Origin: Patulibacter sp.
GTDB lineage: Bacteria; Actinomycetota; Thermoleophilia; Solirubrobacterales; Solirubrobacteraceae
Direction of reading: 5' to 3'
NCBI GenBank assembly: GCA_031119595.1
Contig: JAVHXX010000027.1
Coordinates: forward strand, 1 to 18,050
Length of the DNA: 18,050 nucleotides
The first letter of the stretch is position 1, and each line of letters starts with the position of its first letter. This document shows, piece by piece, positions 1 to 6,973 of the stretch. Under the pieces are notes generated by a model. That model saw only the letters and a list, made by a program, of their open reading frames with translations, was not told the origin of the DNA and did no database searches. The translations under genes were made by a program, and so were the position numbers.

Positions 1-445
1 AGGCAGCACGCGGCGGGACGTCGGGGCAGGCCGGGATGGTGAGCGGGTCCGAGCTCTCGAGGACGGTGCCGCTGCCGTCGACCTTGTTGATCGTGAAGGT
101 CGTGCCACCGGCGGCGTAGAGGTTCGCGTCCGGGATGGTGAGCGTGCCGAAATATCCGGCGCCGGCGGTGGTCGGGCCGGTGGTGTCGACGATCGCGCCG
201 TTCTCGATCACCTGGAACCGTGGAGCGTCCGCGAGCGACGTCGTCCAGAAGAGGGTGATCTTCCCAAGGCCTTCTGCGTTGTAGAACGGCTTGCTGGCGG
301 CCGAGGCCGTCGACGAGAGCGTGGCGACGCCCAGGGCGGTGACGCCGGCGGCGAGTGCGGCGCGCCGCAGGCGGTTGCGCCGCGGTGGCGAGGTGGGCGG
401 CGCCGACGCCGCGGACGGGCGGCGACGGTGGACAGAGACCGGCAT
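1..445 (-). CDS. Secreted protein of unknown function, 3' end beyond window
   Basis: An open frame of 148 codons starts at the ATG at 445-443 and is still open at the left edge, so only the N-terminal part is visible. Residues 1-27 are basic and proline-rich (PRRNRLRR), followed by a hydrophobic stretch (about 29-43) and a signal-peptidase I type site, ASA|A, near residue 49-50. No lipobox is present, and the twin arginines lack the Tat consensus, so Sec export is likely. The mature part begins SKPFYNAEGLGKITLFW and continues as a Thr/Gly/Asp-rich, beta-looking domain; a cysteine occurs near residue 140. I do not recognise the family. It is divergent from the module at 788 and no Shine-Dalgarno sequence is obvious. 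Codon use is typical high-GC coding. An alternative downstream start would shorten only the basic N-region. Confidence 0.75.
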   Translation of the reverse strand, partial: MPVSVHRRRPSAASAPPTSPPRRNRLRRAALAAGVTALGVATLSSTASAASKPFYNAEGLGKITLFWTTSLADAPRFQVIENGAIVDTTGPTTAGAGYFGTLTIPDANLYAAGGTTFTINKVDGSGTVLESSDPLTIPACPDVPPRAA

Positions 446-733
446 GGTGGACCCCAGCTGTGGGAGAGGTCTGGACAGGGACACGAGCAGGCCGGGGGAC
501 ACCTGGACTCCGCCAATCTCGCGCCTCGTGGCACGCCTGTCAAGGAACTGGAGTGTTCGCTCCCGTGTCCGATGCGTACAGCGCGCCGCCTGCCCCCGGT
601 CACGACGACACGGCATCGATCGCATGGTTCGGTGCGCCGCCAGGAGCCCGTCGACGGAGCCCGTCGCGGTGTACCGGGCGATGGCGGGGCACTCCAGCAC
701 AGAAAACATGGACCATTCGGCAAAGTTTGCCAG
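446..733. other. Divergent intergenic region with no gene seen
   Basis: About 290 bases lie between the start of the leftward secreted-protein gene and the repeat cluster in front of the rightward module. A reading frame is open through it in phase with the gene at 788, but its translation is Arg/Pro/His-rich and not protein-like. An 11-bp direct repeat (ggagcccgtcg at 643-653 and 656-666) is visible. Base composition shifts from GC-rich to A/T-richer near 680-720. Confidence 0.55.
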
Positions 734-767
734 ATGTCGCAAAGTCGCATTTTGCGACCAGATGTCG
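719..767. promoter_or_regulatory. Cluster of inverted and direct repeats, probable operator
   Basis: Three overlapping symmetries occur within 49 bases. First, ggcaaa-g-tttgcc (719-731) is a perfect inverted repeat with a one-base centre. Second, gtcgcaaa (736-743) pairs with tttgcgac (751-758) across 7 bases. Third, ccagatgtcg is directly repeated at 730-739 and 758-767, a 28-base period or nearly three helical turns. The cluster overlaps the putative -35 element of the module at 788. The downstream proteins carry winged-helix domains, so autoregulation is a reasonable inference, but no binding is shown by sequence alone. Confidence 0.6.
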
Positions 768-781
768 ACTTGTACTACAAT
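752..781 (+). promoter_or_regulatory. Candidate sigma70-type promoter giving a leaderless transcript
   Basis: TTGCGA (752-757) and TACAAT (776-781) are separated by 18 bases. A start about 7 bases downstream of the -10 falls on or next to the ATG at 788, so the mRNA would be leaderless. This agrees with the absence of a Shine-Dalgarno sequence before that ATG. The -35 lies inside the inverted repeat at 736-758. Confidence 0.5.
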
Positions 782-787
782 GGATCC

Positions 788-1654
788 ATGGAAGGCTCAT
801 CGATTAAGCTCAGCATGACCGGGAAGGTCTCTTACTTGGACGAGATATCCATTGCGCAGGCCGCCCGAATCATCGGTTTCCTGAACGCGGACGAGGACGA
901 AGCAGCCGAGCTGGGATCGCCGGCCGGCCAGGCTTCCGCGGGTAGTCTTGGCGAAACGCCGAAGGTCGACCTAGCTCGTCCCCGTCCCGTGCAAAGCCCG
1001 AGGGACGCGATTGAGGTCTCCGGAGCAAAGAAGAACCCAGAGAAGATCGTGGCTCTGGGCGCCTACGTGCTTTTGGACGGGGGCGAGACGTTCAAGGCGG
1101 AGGACGTCAAGGGGCAATTCCGACGGGCGCGAGAAACAGCGCCTGGGAATTTTTCACGGGATCTGTCGGCTGCGGTGACTGCTGGTTGGATCGCGGAAGA
1201 TAGTCCTGGGGAGTACTACCTGACCAACAAGGTCGGCGGCATTCTGGAGGGCGAATTCTCGTTCGCGAGCACGGCCGGTAGGCCCAAAGCGCCTCGTAAG
1301 ACCAGCAAGGCCACAAAGAAGAAGGAGAAGCCGGCGGTCTTTGCCGACATTGACGAATTTGCTTCGACCATGGACGGGTTTCCCGCTTACAGCAAAGCGA
1401 AAACAGCGAAGGACAAGCTCTTGTGGGTGCTCGCGTTGGCTAAGTCGTACGGCATCAAAGGACTGGCCAATAAAGACATCGAGTGGCTGACAGATCACAT
1501 CGGCGACGGAATCCCGAATGGGCAGATCACGGGCGCCTTCAACTCGGCGAAGTCAGCAGGGCTCGCCAATCGCTCCACCCAAGACCGAACGCTTCGCATC
1601 AATGAGCCCGGTCTCGCTTACTTGGCGAAGCTTGGCTCGCACGCGGAGTCCTGA
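788..1654 (+). CDS. Tandem winged-helix protein, first gene of a two-gene module
   Basis: The protein has 288 residues and I do not recognise a named family. A short N-terminal segment (1-34, with TGKVSYLDEISIAQAARII) is followed by a low-complexity linker (36-78). Next come a winged-helix-like domain (about 80-158: helices, then a turn-rich hairpin ending GEYYLTNK), a basic Lys/Arg/Ser/Thr linker (162-183, containing GRPK as in an AT-hook) and a second winged-helix-like domain (about 205-282). DNA binding is therefore inferred. The start at 788 was chosen because the upstream in-frame sequence is not protein-like and carries a promoter and operator repeats. ATG 734 (adding 18 residues) is the main alternative. 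The gene sits 3 bases before its partner. Codon use, with many A/T-ending codons, differs clearly from the flanking genes and suggests horizontal acquisition. A role in defence or in regulation of the partner is inference only. Confidence 0.7.
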   Translation: MEGSSIKLSMTGKVSYLDEISIAQAARIIGFLNADEDEAAELGSPAGQASAGSLGETPKVDLARPRPVQSPRDAIEVSGAKKNPEKIVALGAYVLLDGGETFKAEDVKGQFRRARETAPGNFSRDLSAAVTAGWIAEDSPGEYYLTNKVGGILEGEFSFASTAGRPKAPRKTSKATKKKEKPAVFADIDEFASTMDGFPAYSKAKTAKDKLLWVLALAKSYGIKGLANKDIEWLTDHIGDGIPNGQITGAFNSAKSAGLANRSTQDRTLRINEPGLAYLAKLGSHAES

Positions 1655-1657
1655 TCC

Positions 1658-2563
1658 TTGTCTGGCTCGGAATCGATAGCGCTGCGCCTTCAGAGGCTGG
1701 ACCTTCAGACGCAGGTACTGGTACTGGCTCAACTGGCCGCGGGCCGAACGACGGAGAGGACAGCCTCCCCAGCTGCGGTGGGTCAATTGTTCGACGACTT
1801 GGCTCTCCCCGCTCCAGCAAAAACCTCCAACGTCTTTCGCGCGCTTGCGAGCAAGAACTACCTCGTGAAGGTCTCGGCACGGGGTCAATACAAGGTGACG
1901 CCCTTCGGTGGCTCGGTGATAAATCGGCAGGTTTCTGGTCTCGACCTAGCGGCGCTAGTCGCCGAGGCGGCCGCGAACAACGCGCCGGTGTTCGGACAAA
2001 CCCAGCTCGCCATCGTCCCTCATACGCTTGCACCACCTGCTCTGGTGCATCCACTGCGCGGGTTCTTGGAGGACTATCCCTTTGACACGAATGTGTTCGG
2101 GATGACTCGGTTTCCAGATGCCAAAGCCGGCACCAAAGATCCGGTGGGCCGCGCGCTGTCCGTCGCCAGGGAAGTCTGCGGACAGTTTGGTTTGACGTTT
2201 CACCTTGCCTCCGACCGCTCGATCGTCGATGACGTCTGGCCGAATGTCATGGCTCACATGTGGGCCTCGCGATATGGAATCGGATTTTTCGAGGACCGCG
2301 TCGATCGCGGGCTAAATCACAATCTCGTGACCGAGGTCGGCGCAATGCTGATGACTGGCCGCCGCTGCGCTCTCCTGAAGGATGGCTCGATCGAGAAGAT
2401 GCCGACGGATTTCGTCGGAATGATCTATCGATCGGTTGATATGTCCGACGAACAGGCCATCGGCGATTCGTTGCGGAGCTGGCTGGTCAACGACCTAAGA
2501 ATTGCCACCGAGGCACGTGTCGTCGCCGCGTCCTCGAGTGGCCAATCGGGTGCCGCGGCCTAG
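1658..2563 (+). CDS. Winged-helix plus TIR/deoxyribosyltransferase-like Rossmann protein
   Basis: The protein has 301 residues and a TTG start, with GGAG at 1645-1648 about 9 bases upstream inside the preceding gene; the 3-base gap implies translational coupling. Residues 15-90 form a winged-helix-like domain resembling the two domains of the upstream partner (AKTSNVFRALASKNYLV, then YKVTPFG). Residues 143-262 look like the Rossmann-type nucleotide-binding fold of TIR-like and nucleoside 2-deoxyribosyltransferase-like proteins. They show strand NVFGMTRFP, then SIVDDVWPNVMAHM, then GIGFFEDRVD and LNHNLVTEVGAMLMTGRRCALL. The last segment matches the 'NPNVFYELG-LA-GKPV-LI' pattern, with Glu226 in the position of the conserved acidic residue. 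Such domains act as NAD- or nucleotide-processing effectors in many bacterial defence systems, which makes an effector role plausible but unproven. A/T-richer codon use matches the upstream gene. The tail (288-301) is low complexity. Confidence 0.7.
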   Translation: MSGSESIALRLQRLDLQTQVLVLAQLAAGRTTERTASPAAVGQLFDDLALPAPAKTSNVFRALASKNYLVKVSARGQYKVTPFGGSVINRQVSGLDLAALVAEAAANNAPVFGQTQLAIVPHTLAPPALVHPLRGFLEDYPFDTNVFGMTRFPDAKAGTKDPVGRALSVAREVCGQFGLTFHLASDRSIVDDVWPNVMAHMWASRYGIGFFEDRVDRGLNHNLVTEVGAMLMTGRRCALLKDGSIEKMPTDFVGMIYRSVDMSDEQAIGDSLRSWLVNDLRIATEARVVAASSSGQSGAAA

Positions 2564-2571
2564 GCCGCGGC
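2552..2571. terminator. 20-bp perfect palindrome holding both convergent stop codons
   Basis: gccgcggcctaggccgcggc is a perfect palindrome. Its central CTAG supplies the TAG of the rightward gene (2561-2563) and the TAG of the leftward acetoacetyl-CoA synthetase gene (2562-2560). As RNA either strand could form an 8-bp GC stem with a 4-base loop, so it may act as a shared bidirectional terminator. No T-tract follows on either side. Confidence 0.5.
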
Positions 2572-4509
2572 GCCGATCCGCGTCGCCATCGCGAGGAACG
2601 GCGCGAGGGCATCGGGGTTCGCGAGGCTGCCGCGCGACAGGGCCTTGTCCGGATCCTGGCCCATGAGGATCCGCTTCACCGGCACCTCGAGGATCTTGCC
2701 CGAGAGGGTGCGCGGCACCTCGAGGATCGCGTGGACCTCGTTCGGCACGTGGCGCGGCGAGCAGTCCGTGCGGACGCGGGTGGCGATGCGCTTGATGAGG
2801 TCGTCGTCGAGCGTCGCGCCCTCGCGGAGCGTCACGAAGAGCGGCATCCAGCCGTCCTCGTAGCCCTCGCGCGGCACGTCGACCACGAGCGCGTCGGTGA
2901 TCTCCTCCAGCGAGAGGATCGCCGCGTAGATCTCGGCCGTCCCCATGCGGATCCCACCGCGGTTGATCGTCGAATCGCTGCGGCCGTGGATGACCGCCGT
3001 CCCGCGGTCGGTGATCTCGATCCAGTCGCCGTGGCGCCACACGCCCGGGTAGTGGTCGAAGTACGACTCGCGGTAGCGGGCGTCACCGGCGTCGTTCCAG
3101 AAGAAGACCGGCATCGACGGCATCGGCTCGGTGATCACGAGCTCCCCGACCTCCCCGACGAGCGGGTGACCGTCCTCGTCCCAGGCCGCCACGGCGCATC
3201 CGAGCCCGCGGACCTGGAGCTCGCCCTCGTAGACCGGCACGGTCGGCGCGCCGCAGACGAACGCCGTGCACACGTCGGTGCCGCCGCTCGTCGAGAAGAG
3301 CCAGGTGTCGGCGCCGAGCTGGTCGTAGACCCACCGGAACCCGTCGCTGCTCAGCGGCGACCCGGTCGACCCGACCGCCTTCAGGCGCGAGAGGTCGCGC
3401 CCCGCCGCCGGTTCGATCCCGGCCTTGAGGTTGGCCGCGAGATACGCGGCGCTCGTGCCGAAGGTCGTGATCTGCGCGTCGGCGGCGAGATCCCACAGCG
3501 TGCCGAGATCCGGGTGCCCCGGATTGCCGTCGAAGAGGACGATCTCGGCGCCCGTCAGCAGCACGCCGACGAGGAAGTTCCACATCATCCAGCCGGTCGT
3601 CGTGAACCAGAACACGCGGTCGCCGGGGTGGGCGTCGAGGTGGAGATGGTGGTGCTTGAGCTGCTCGAGCAGGATGCCGCCGTGCCCCTGGACGATCGCC
3701 TTCGGGAGTCCGGTCGTGCCCGACGAATACAGCACCCACAGCGGGTGGTCGAACAGCACCCGCTGGAAGGTCAGCGGCCGCTTGGGATTGAGGAAGCCCT
3801 CCTGCCAGCCGCTCGCGCTCAGCGTGACCACGTGTTCGAGGCCCGCGATCTGCTCGGCGATCCCGGCAACCGTCTCGCGGCGGTCGAAGTCCCGGCCGCC
3901 GTAGCGGTACCCGTCGACCGCGAGCATCACCTTCGGCTTGATCTGCGCGAAGCGGTCGACCACGGTGCGCGCACCGAAGTCGGGCGAGCACGACGACCAC
4001 GTCGCGCCGATCGACGCGCACGCGAGGAACGCCGCCACGGTCTCCGGCAGGTTCGGGAGGTATCCGACCACGCGGTCGCCGACCCCGACGCCGAGGCGCA
4101 CCAGCCCACCGGCGATCGCGGCGGTCTGGGCCTCGAGCTCGCCCCACGTCCACGACGCAAGCGCCTGGGACTCGGAGGCGAAGTGGATCGCGGGCGCGGC
4201 CGCGTCGCGCCCGCGGAAGATGTGCTCGGCGTAGTTGACCCGGGCGTTCGGGAACCACTGCGCGCCCGGCATACCGCGCGACCCGAGCCCCGGCTCGGGC
4301 GAGCCGTCGAACTGCACGTCGTAGTGGTCCCAGATGGCCACCCAGAACGGCTCGAGCTCGGTCGTCGACCACTCCCAGAGGGCGTCGTAGTCGCCCTCTG
4401 GCACGTCCACGGCGCGCGTGTCGCGCAGCCAGCGCGTGAACGCGGTGAGGTTCGAGCGCTCGATGCGCTCGGGGGTCGGGGTCCAGAGGGGCGTCGGAGC
4501 GGAGGTCAT
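2560..4509 (-). CDS. aacS: Acetoacetyl-CoA synthetase (acetoacetate--CoA ligase)
   Basis: The enzyme activates acetoacetate to acetoacetyl-CoA with ATP and CoA in the cytosol. Its 649 residues match the usual length for this branch of the ANL adenylating superfamily. Visible motifs are the phosphate loop YSSGTTGLPKA (261-271), FWFTTTGWMMWN (300-311), FSTSGGTDV (405-413), the hinge region HGDWIEITDRG (493-503), GRSDSTINRGGIRMGTAEIY (509-528) and the adenylation lysine in PRTLSGKILEVP (K605). The N-terminal region (PERIERSNLTAFTRWL, WEWSTTELEPFW) is typical of acetoacetyl- rather than acetyl-CoA synthetases. The ATG overlaps the stop of the HMG-CoA-lyase-like gene in the sequence ATGA, indicating translational coupling. 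As the last gene of the run it would salvage the acetoacetate released by the lyase; a thiolase must be supplied from elsewhere. Confidence 0.95.
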   Translation of the reverse strand: MTSAPTPLWTPTPERIERSNLTAFTRWLRDTRAVDVPEGDYDALWEWSTTELEPFWVAIWDHYDVQFDGSPEPGLGSRGMPGAQWFPNARVNYAEHIFRGRDAAAPAIHFASESQALASWTWGELEAQTAAIAGGLVRLGVGVGDRVVGYLPNLPETVAAFLACASIGATWSSCSPDFGARTVVDRFAQIKPKVMLAVDGYRYGGRDFDRRETVAGIAEQIAGLEHVVTLSASGWQEGFLNPKRPLTFQRVLFDHPLWVLYSSGTTGLPKAIVQGHGGILLEQLKHHHLHLDAHPGDRVFWFTTTGWMMWNFLVGVLLTGAEIVLFDGNPGHPDLGTLWDLAADAQITTFGTSAAYLAANLKAGIEPAAGRDLSRLKAVGSTGSPLSSDGFRWVYDQLGADTWLFSTSGGTDVCTAFVCGAPTVPVYEGELQVRGLGCAVAAWDEDGHPLVGEVGELVITEPMPSMPVFFWNDAGDARYRESYFDHYPGVWRHGDWIEITDRGTAVIHGRSDSTINRGGIRMGTAEIYAAILSLEEITDALVVDVPREGYEDGWMPLFVTLREGATLDDDLIKRIATRVRTDCSPRHVPNEVHAILEVPRTLSGKILEVPVKRILMGQDPDKALSRGSLANPDALAPFLAMATRIGAAA

Positions 4510-5492
4510 GCGGTGGGGTTGGAGAGGGGAGCGGAAGCGTGACCGCCGTCACTGAGTATGGCGGCGTCCGGGGTGATGCGGGGCCCACTGGACGAGACGG
4601 CACTCGGCAGTGGATGGTCGACCAGCGCGGCGAGATCACGGCAGACGTCGAGCAGGGCGACGAGGTCGACGCCCGTGTCAACGCCGAGATCCTCGACGAG
4701 GCTCACGAGGTCCTCGGTCGCGACGTTGCCCGCGGCGCCGGCGGCGAACGGCGAACCGCCGAGGCCACCGACCGACGTGTCGAAGCGGGTGACGCCGCGC
4801 TGCATGGCGGCATAGCAACACACGAGGCCGGTGCCGCGGGTCTCGTGGAGGTGGATGCCGACGTCCGGGCCGGTGCGGTCGATCACCTCGTGGATGCCGC
4901 GCGGCGTGGCCATGCCGGTCGTGTCGGCGAGCGTGATCCGATCGGCCCCGTTCGCACGGCACGCCGCGGCGAGATTCGCGACGGCCGCCGGGTCGATCTC
5001 GCCCTCGTACGGCGACCCGAACGAGCACGAGATCACGACGTCGAGCCCGATCCCCGCCGCGTGGGCCGCGGCGGCGATCGGGACGACCTGGGCGAGGGAC
5101 TCGTCGGTCGTCATGCGGACGTTCCGCAGGTTGTAGGTGGGCGACGCCGAGATGATGGAGGTGAGCTCGTCGGCGCCCGCCGCCACGGCGTCCGCGGCAC
5201 CGCGGGCGTTCGGGACCAGTGCAGCACGCACCAGCCCCGGAATGCCCTCGGTTCCCGCGAACACCGCGGCGGCCTGCGCCATCGCGGGCACCGCCTTCGG
5301 CGACACGAACGAGCCGACCTCGATCTCGCGCAGCCCGGCGCGGACCAAACCGCGCACCAGGCGGATCCGGTCCTCCACCGCGACGGGTGCTTCCACCTGG
5401 AGCCCGTCCCTTGGCCCGACGTCGCGGATGGTGATGCGCGGCGGCAGCGCGGAGTCGCCGCCGCCGCGGGGCTCGTGATCGAGGTCGGCCAT
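4506..5492 (-). CDS. HMG-CoA-lyase-like DRE-TIM metallolyase with altered active-site loop
   Basis: The protein has 328 residues, a normal length for 3-hydroxy-3-methylglutaryl-CoA lyases. These cleave HMG-CoA to acetoacetate and acetyl-CoA in a divalent-metal TIM barrel. Visible are TIRDVGPRDGLQ (21-32, with the DRE-TIM Arg28/Asp29/Gln32 cluster), IEVGSFVSPKAVP (57-69), ITLADTTGMATP (186-197), metal-ligand histidines in IHLHETRG (H214, H216) and GGLGGSPFAAGAAGNVATED (242-261). Three positions differ from the classic enzyme. The mobile-loop catalytic Cys (GLGGCP) is Ser247, the Asp of HxHDT is Glu217, and the Trp of SPKWVP is Ala67. The fold is secure but the precise substrate is less so. It starts 5 bases after the aldehyde dehydrogenase stop and overlaps the aacS start by 4 bases, which strongly suggests that its product is acetoacetate. 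Confidence 0.85.
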   Translation of the reverse strand: MADLDHEPRGGGDSALPPRITIRDVGPRDGLQVEAPVAVEDRIRLVRGLVRAGLREIEVGSFVSPKAVPAMAQAAAVFAGTEGIPGLVRAALVPNARGAADAVAAGADELTSIISASPTYNLRNVRMTTDESLAQVVPIAAAAHAAGIGLDVVISCSFGSPYEGEIDPAAVANLAAACRANGADRITLADTTGMATPRGIHEVIDRTGPDVGIHLHETRGTGLVCCYAAMQRGVTRFDTSVGGLGGSPFAAGAAGNVATEDLVSLVEDLGVDTGVDLVALLDVCRDLAALVDHPLPSAVSSSGPRITPDAAILSDGGHASAPLSNPTA

Positions 5493-5497
5493 CGTGC

Positions 5498-6973
5498 CTA
5501 TGCGCCCGCGAGATCGATGAAGAGCATGCGCGTGCGCGAGTACTCGCGCAGCGCCTCGACGCCCTTCTCGCGCCCGTAGCCGCTGTCCTTCGTGCCGCCG
5601 AACGGCAGCTCCACGCCGCCGCCGGCCGCGTAGCCGTTGACCATCGCCTGGCCCACGTTCAGCGACCGCGCGGTCTTCAGGGCGCGGTCGATGTCCTGGC
5701 ACCAGACCGCGGCGGTGAGGCCGTACCGCGTGTTCTCGGCAGCGGCGATCGCCTCCTCGTCGGAGTCGACCGGGGTCACGGCGAGGACCGGCCCGAAGAC
5801 CTCCTCCCCGAAGAGCTCCGTGCCCTGCGGCACGTCGCCGAAGAGGGTCGGCGCGGCGTAGAAGCCGTCGAGGCCGTCCGGGATGGTCGCCTGCGCGGCG
5901 ATCGCCATGCCCTCGGCCTGCGCCCGCTCGACGAACCCGGCGACGCGCTCCTGCTGGCGACGGGTGACGACCGGCCCGACCGTCGGGTCGTCGAGGCCGC
6001 GGCCCACGGTCGCCGCCTCGAAGAGCACGGCGAGCTTGTCGACGAGCGCCGCGTGGAGGCTGCGGTGCACGATCACGCGGGTACCTGCGGTGCAGGTCTG
6101 GCCGGCGTGCAGGAGCAGCGCGCGGGCGATCACCGGCGCGGCGCGGTCGAGGTCGGCACCCTCGAGGACCACGTGCGCGGACTTGCCGCCGAGCTCGAGC
6201 AGCGCCGGGCGGCCGCGCCGGGCGACGGCCTCGGCGACGAGCCGTCCGGAGGCGACGGAGCCGGTGAACGACACGTGTGCGATGTCGTCGTGGGCGGTGA
6301 GTGCGGCGCCGGCGGTCGGGCCGTCGCCGGGGACCACGTTGATCGTGCCGGCCGGGAAGCCTGCCTCGCGGGCGAGCCGCGCGAAGTGCAGCGTGGAGAG
6401 CGGCGCGACGACGTCGGGCTTGACCACGGTCGCGTTGCCGACGGCGAGGGCCGCACCGATCGAACGGGCGCTGATCTGCGCTGGGTAGTTCCACGGGATC
6501 ACGTGGCCGGTGACGCCGTGCGGCTCATGGTCGACCATCGCGATCGCCGCGGAGCCGAGCGGGACGGTGTCGCCCTGGAAGCCCTCGATCACGGAGCCGT
6601 AGAAGTCGAAGTAGCGGGCGGCGGCGGCGATGTCGGCGCGGCCCTGCGTGAGCGGCTTGCCGGTGTCGCGGGTCTCGATGCGGGCGAGCTGCTCGGCGTC
6701 GCGGCGCACGAGGCGGGCGAGGTCGCGCAGCAGCGAGCCGCGGGCCGTCGGGTGCAAGGCGGCCCACGCCGGCGCGGCGGCCTTCGCGGCCTCGACCGCG
6801 TCGCCGACCTCCTGCGCGGTCGCGCTCGCGACCCGGGCCAGCACGGCGCCGGTCGCGGGGTCGAGGTCGTCGACCCAGGTGGTCGGCTCGACGAGCTCGC
6901 CGCCGATGTCGAGCGCGAACTCGCCGTCGAGCGTGGCGTCGTGGCTATTGAGGGCGTCGGTCTCAGTGAGCAT
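5498..6973 (-). CDS. NAD(P)-dependent aldehyde dehydrogenase
   Basis: The 491-residue member of the ALDH superfamily oxidises an aldehyde to a free carboxylic acid. Motifs present are the oxyanion Asn in IPWNYP (N162), the cofactor Lys in VVKP (K185), the cofactor-binding FTGSVASG (236-243), the general base in LELGGK (E260), the nucleophile in GQTCTAGTR (C294) and EEVFGPVLAV (390-399). The canonical KP(A/S)E is KPDV, so the Glu that holds the NAD ribose is replaced by Val188; this can accompany NADP use or relaxed cofactor choice. The start at 6973 was chosen because it follows a purine-rich AAGGAAGAA and the upstream frame is Arg/Pro noise. The gene overlaps the CoA-transferase by 11 bases. 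In context it would make the acid that the CoA-transferase activates; mevaldate to 3-hydroxy-3-methylglutarate is the favoured but untested reaction. Confidence 0.92.
   Translation of the reverse strand: MLTETDALNSHDATLDGEFALDIGGELVEPTTWVDDLDPATGAVLARVASATAQEVGDAVEAAKAAAPAWAALHPTARGSLLRDLARLVRRDAEQLARIETRDTGKPLTQGRADIAAAARYFDFYGSVIEGFQGDTVPLGSAAIAMVDHEPHGVTGHVIPWNYPAQISARSIGAALAVGNATVVKPDVVAPLSTLHFARLAREAGFPAGTINVVPGDGPTAGAALTAHDDIAHVSFTGSVASGRLVAEAVARRGRPALLELGGKSAHVVLEGADLDRAAPVIARALLLHAGQTCTAGTRVIVHRSLHAALVDKLAVLFEAATVGRGLDDPTVGPVVTRRQQERVAGFVERAQAEGMAIAAQATIPDGLDGFYAAPTLFGDVPQGTELFGEEVFGPVLAVTPVDSDEEAIAAAENTRYGLTAAVWCQDIDRALKTARSLNVGQAMVNGYAAGGGVELPFGGTKDSGYGREKGVEALREYSRTRMLFIDLAGA

Noticed and set aside
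643..666. 11-bp direct repeat with 13-base period upstream of the module
   Set aside because: Only two copies, GC-rich and far from any promoter element; could be chance.
428..787. In-frame N-terminal extension of the tandem winged-helix protein
   Set aside because: The extension is Arg/Pro/His-rich, crosses the promoter and operator repeats and lacks a family-like sequence; only the short extension to ATG 734 remains possible.
680..2563. Integrated mobile element
   Set aside because: Composition suggests transfer, but no integrase, transposase, tRNA or flanking att-like repeats are visible.
2731..4542. Rightward open frame of 603 codons over acetoacetyl-CoA synthetase
   Set aside because: Composition-driven shadow; no motifs, and the minus strand is a complete well-conserved enzyme.
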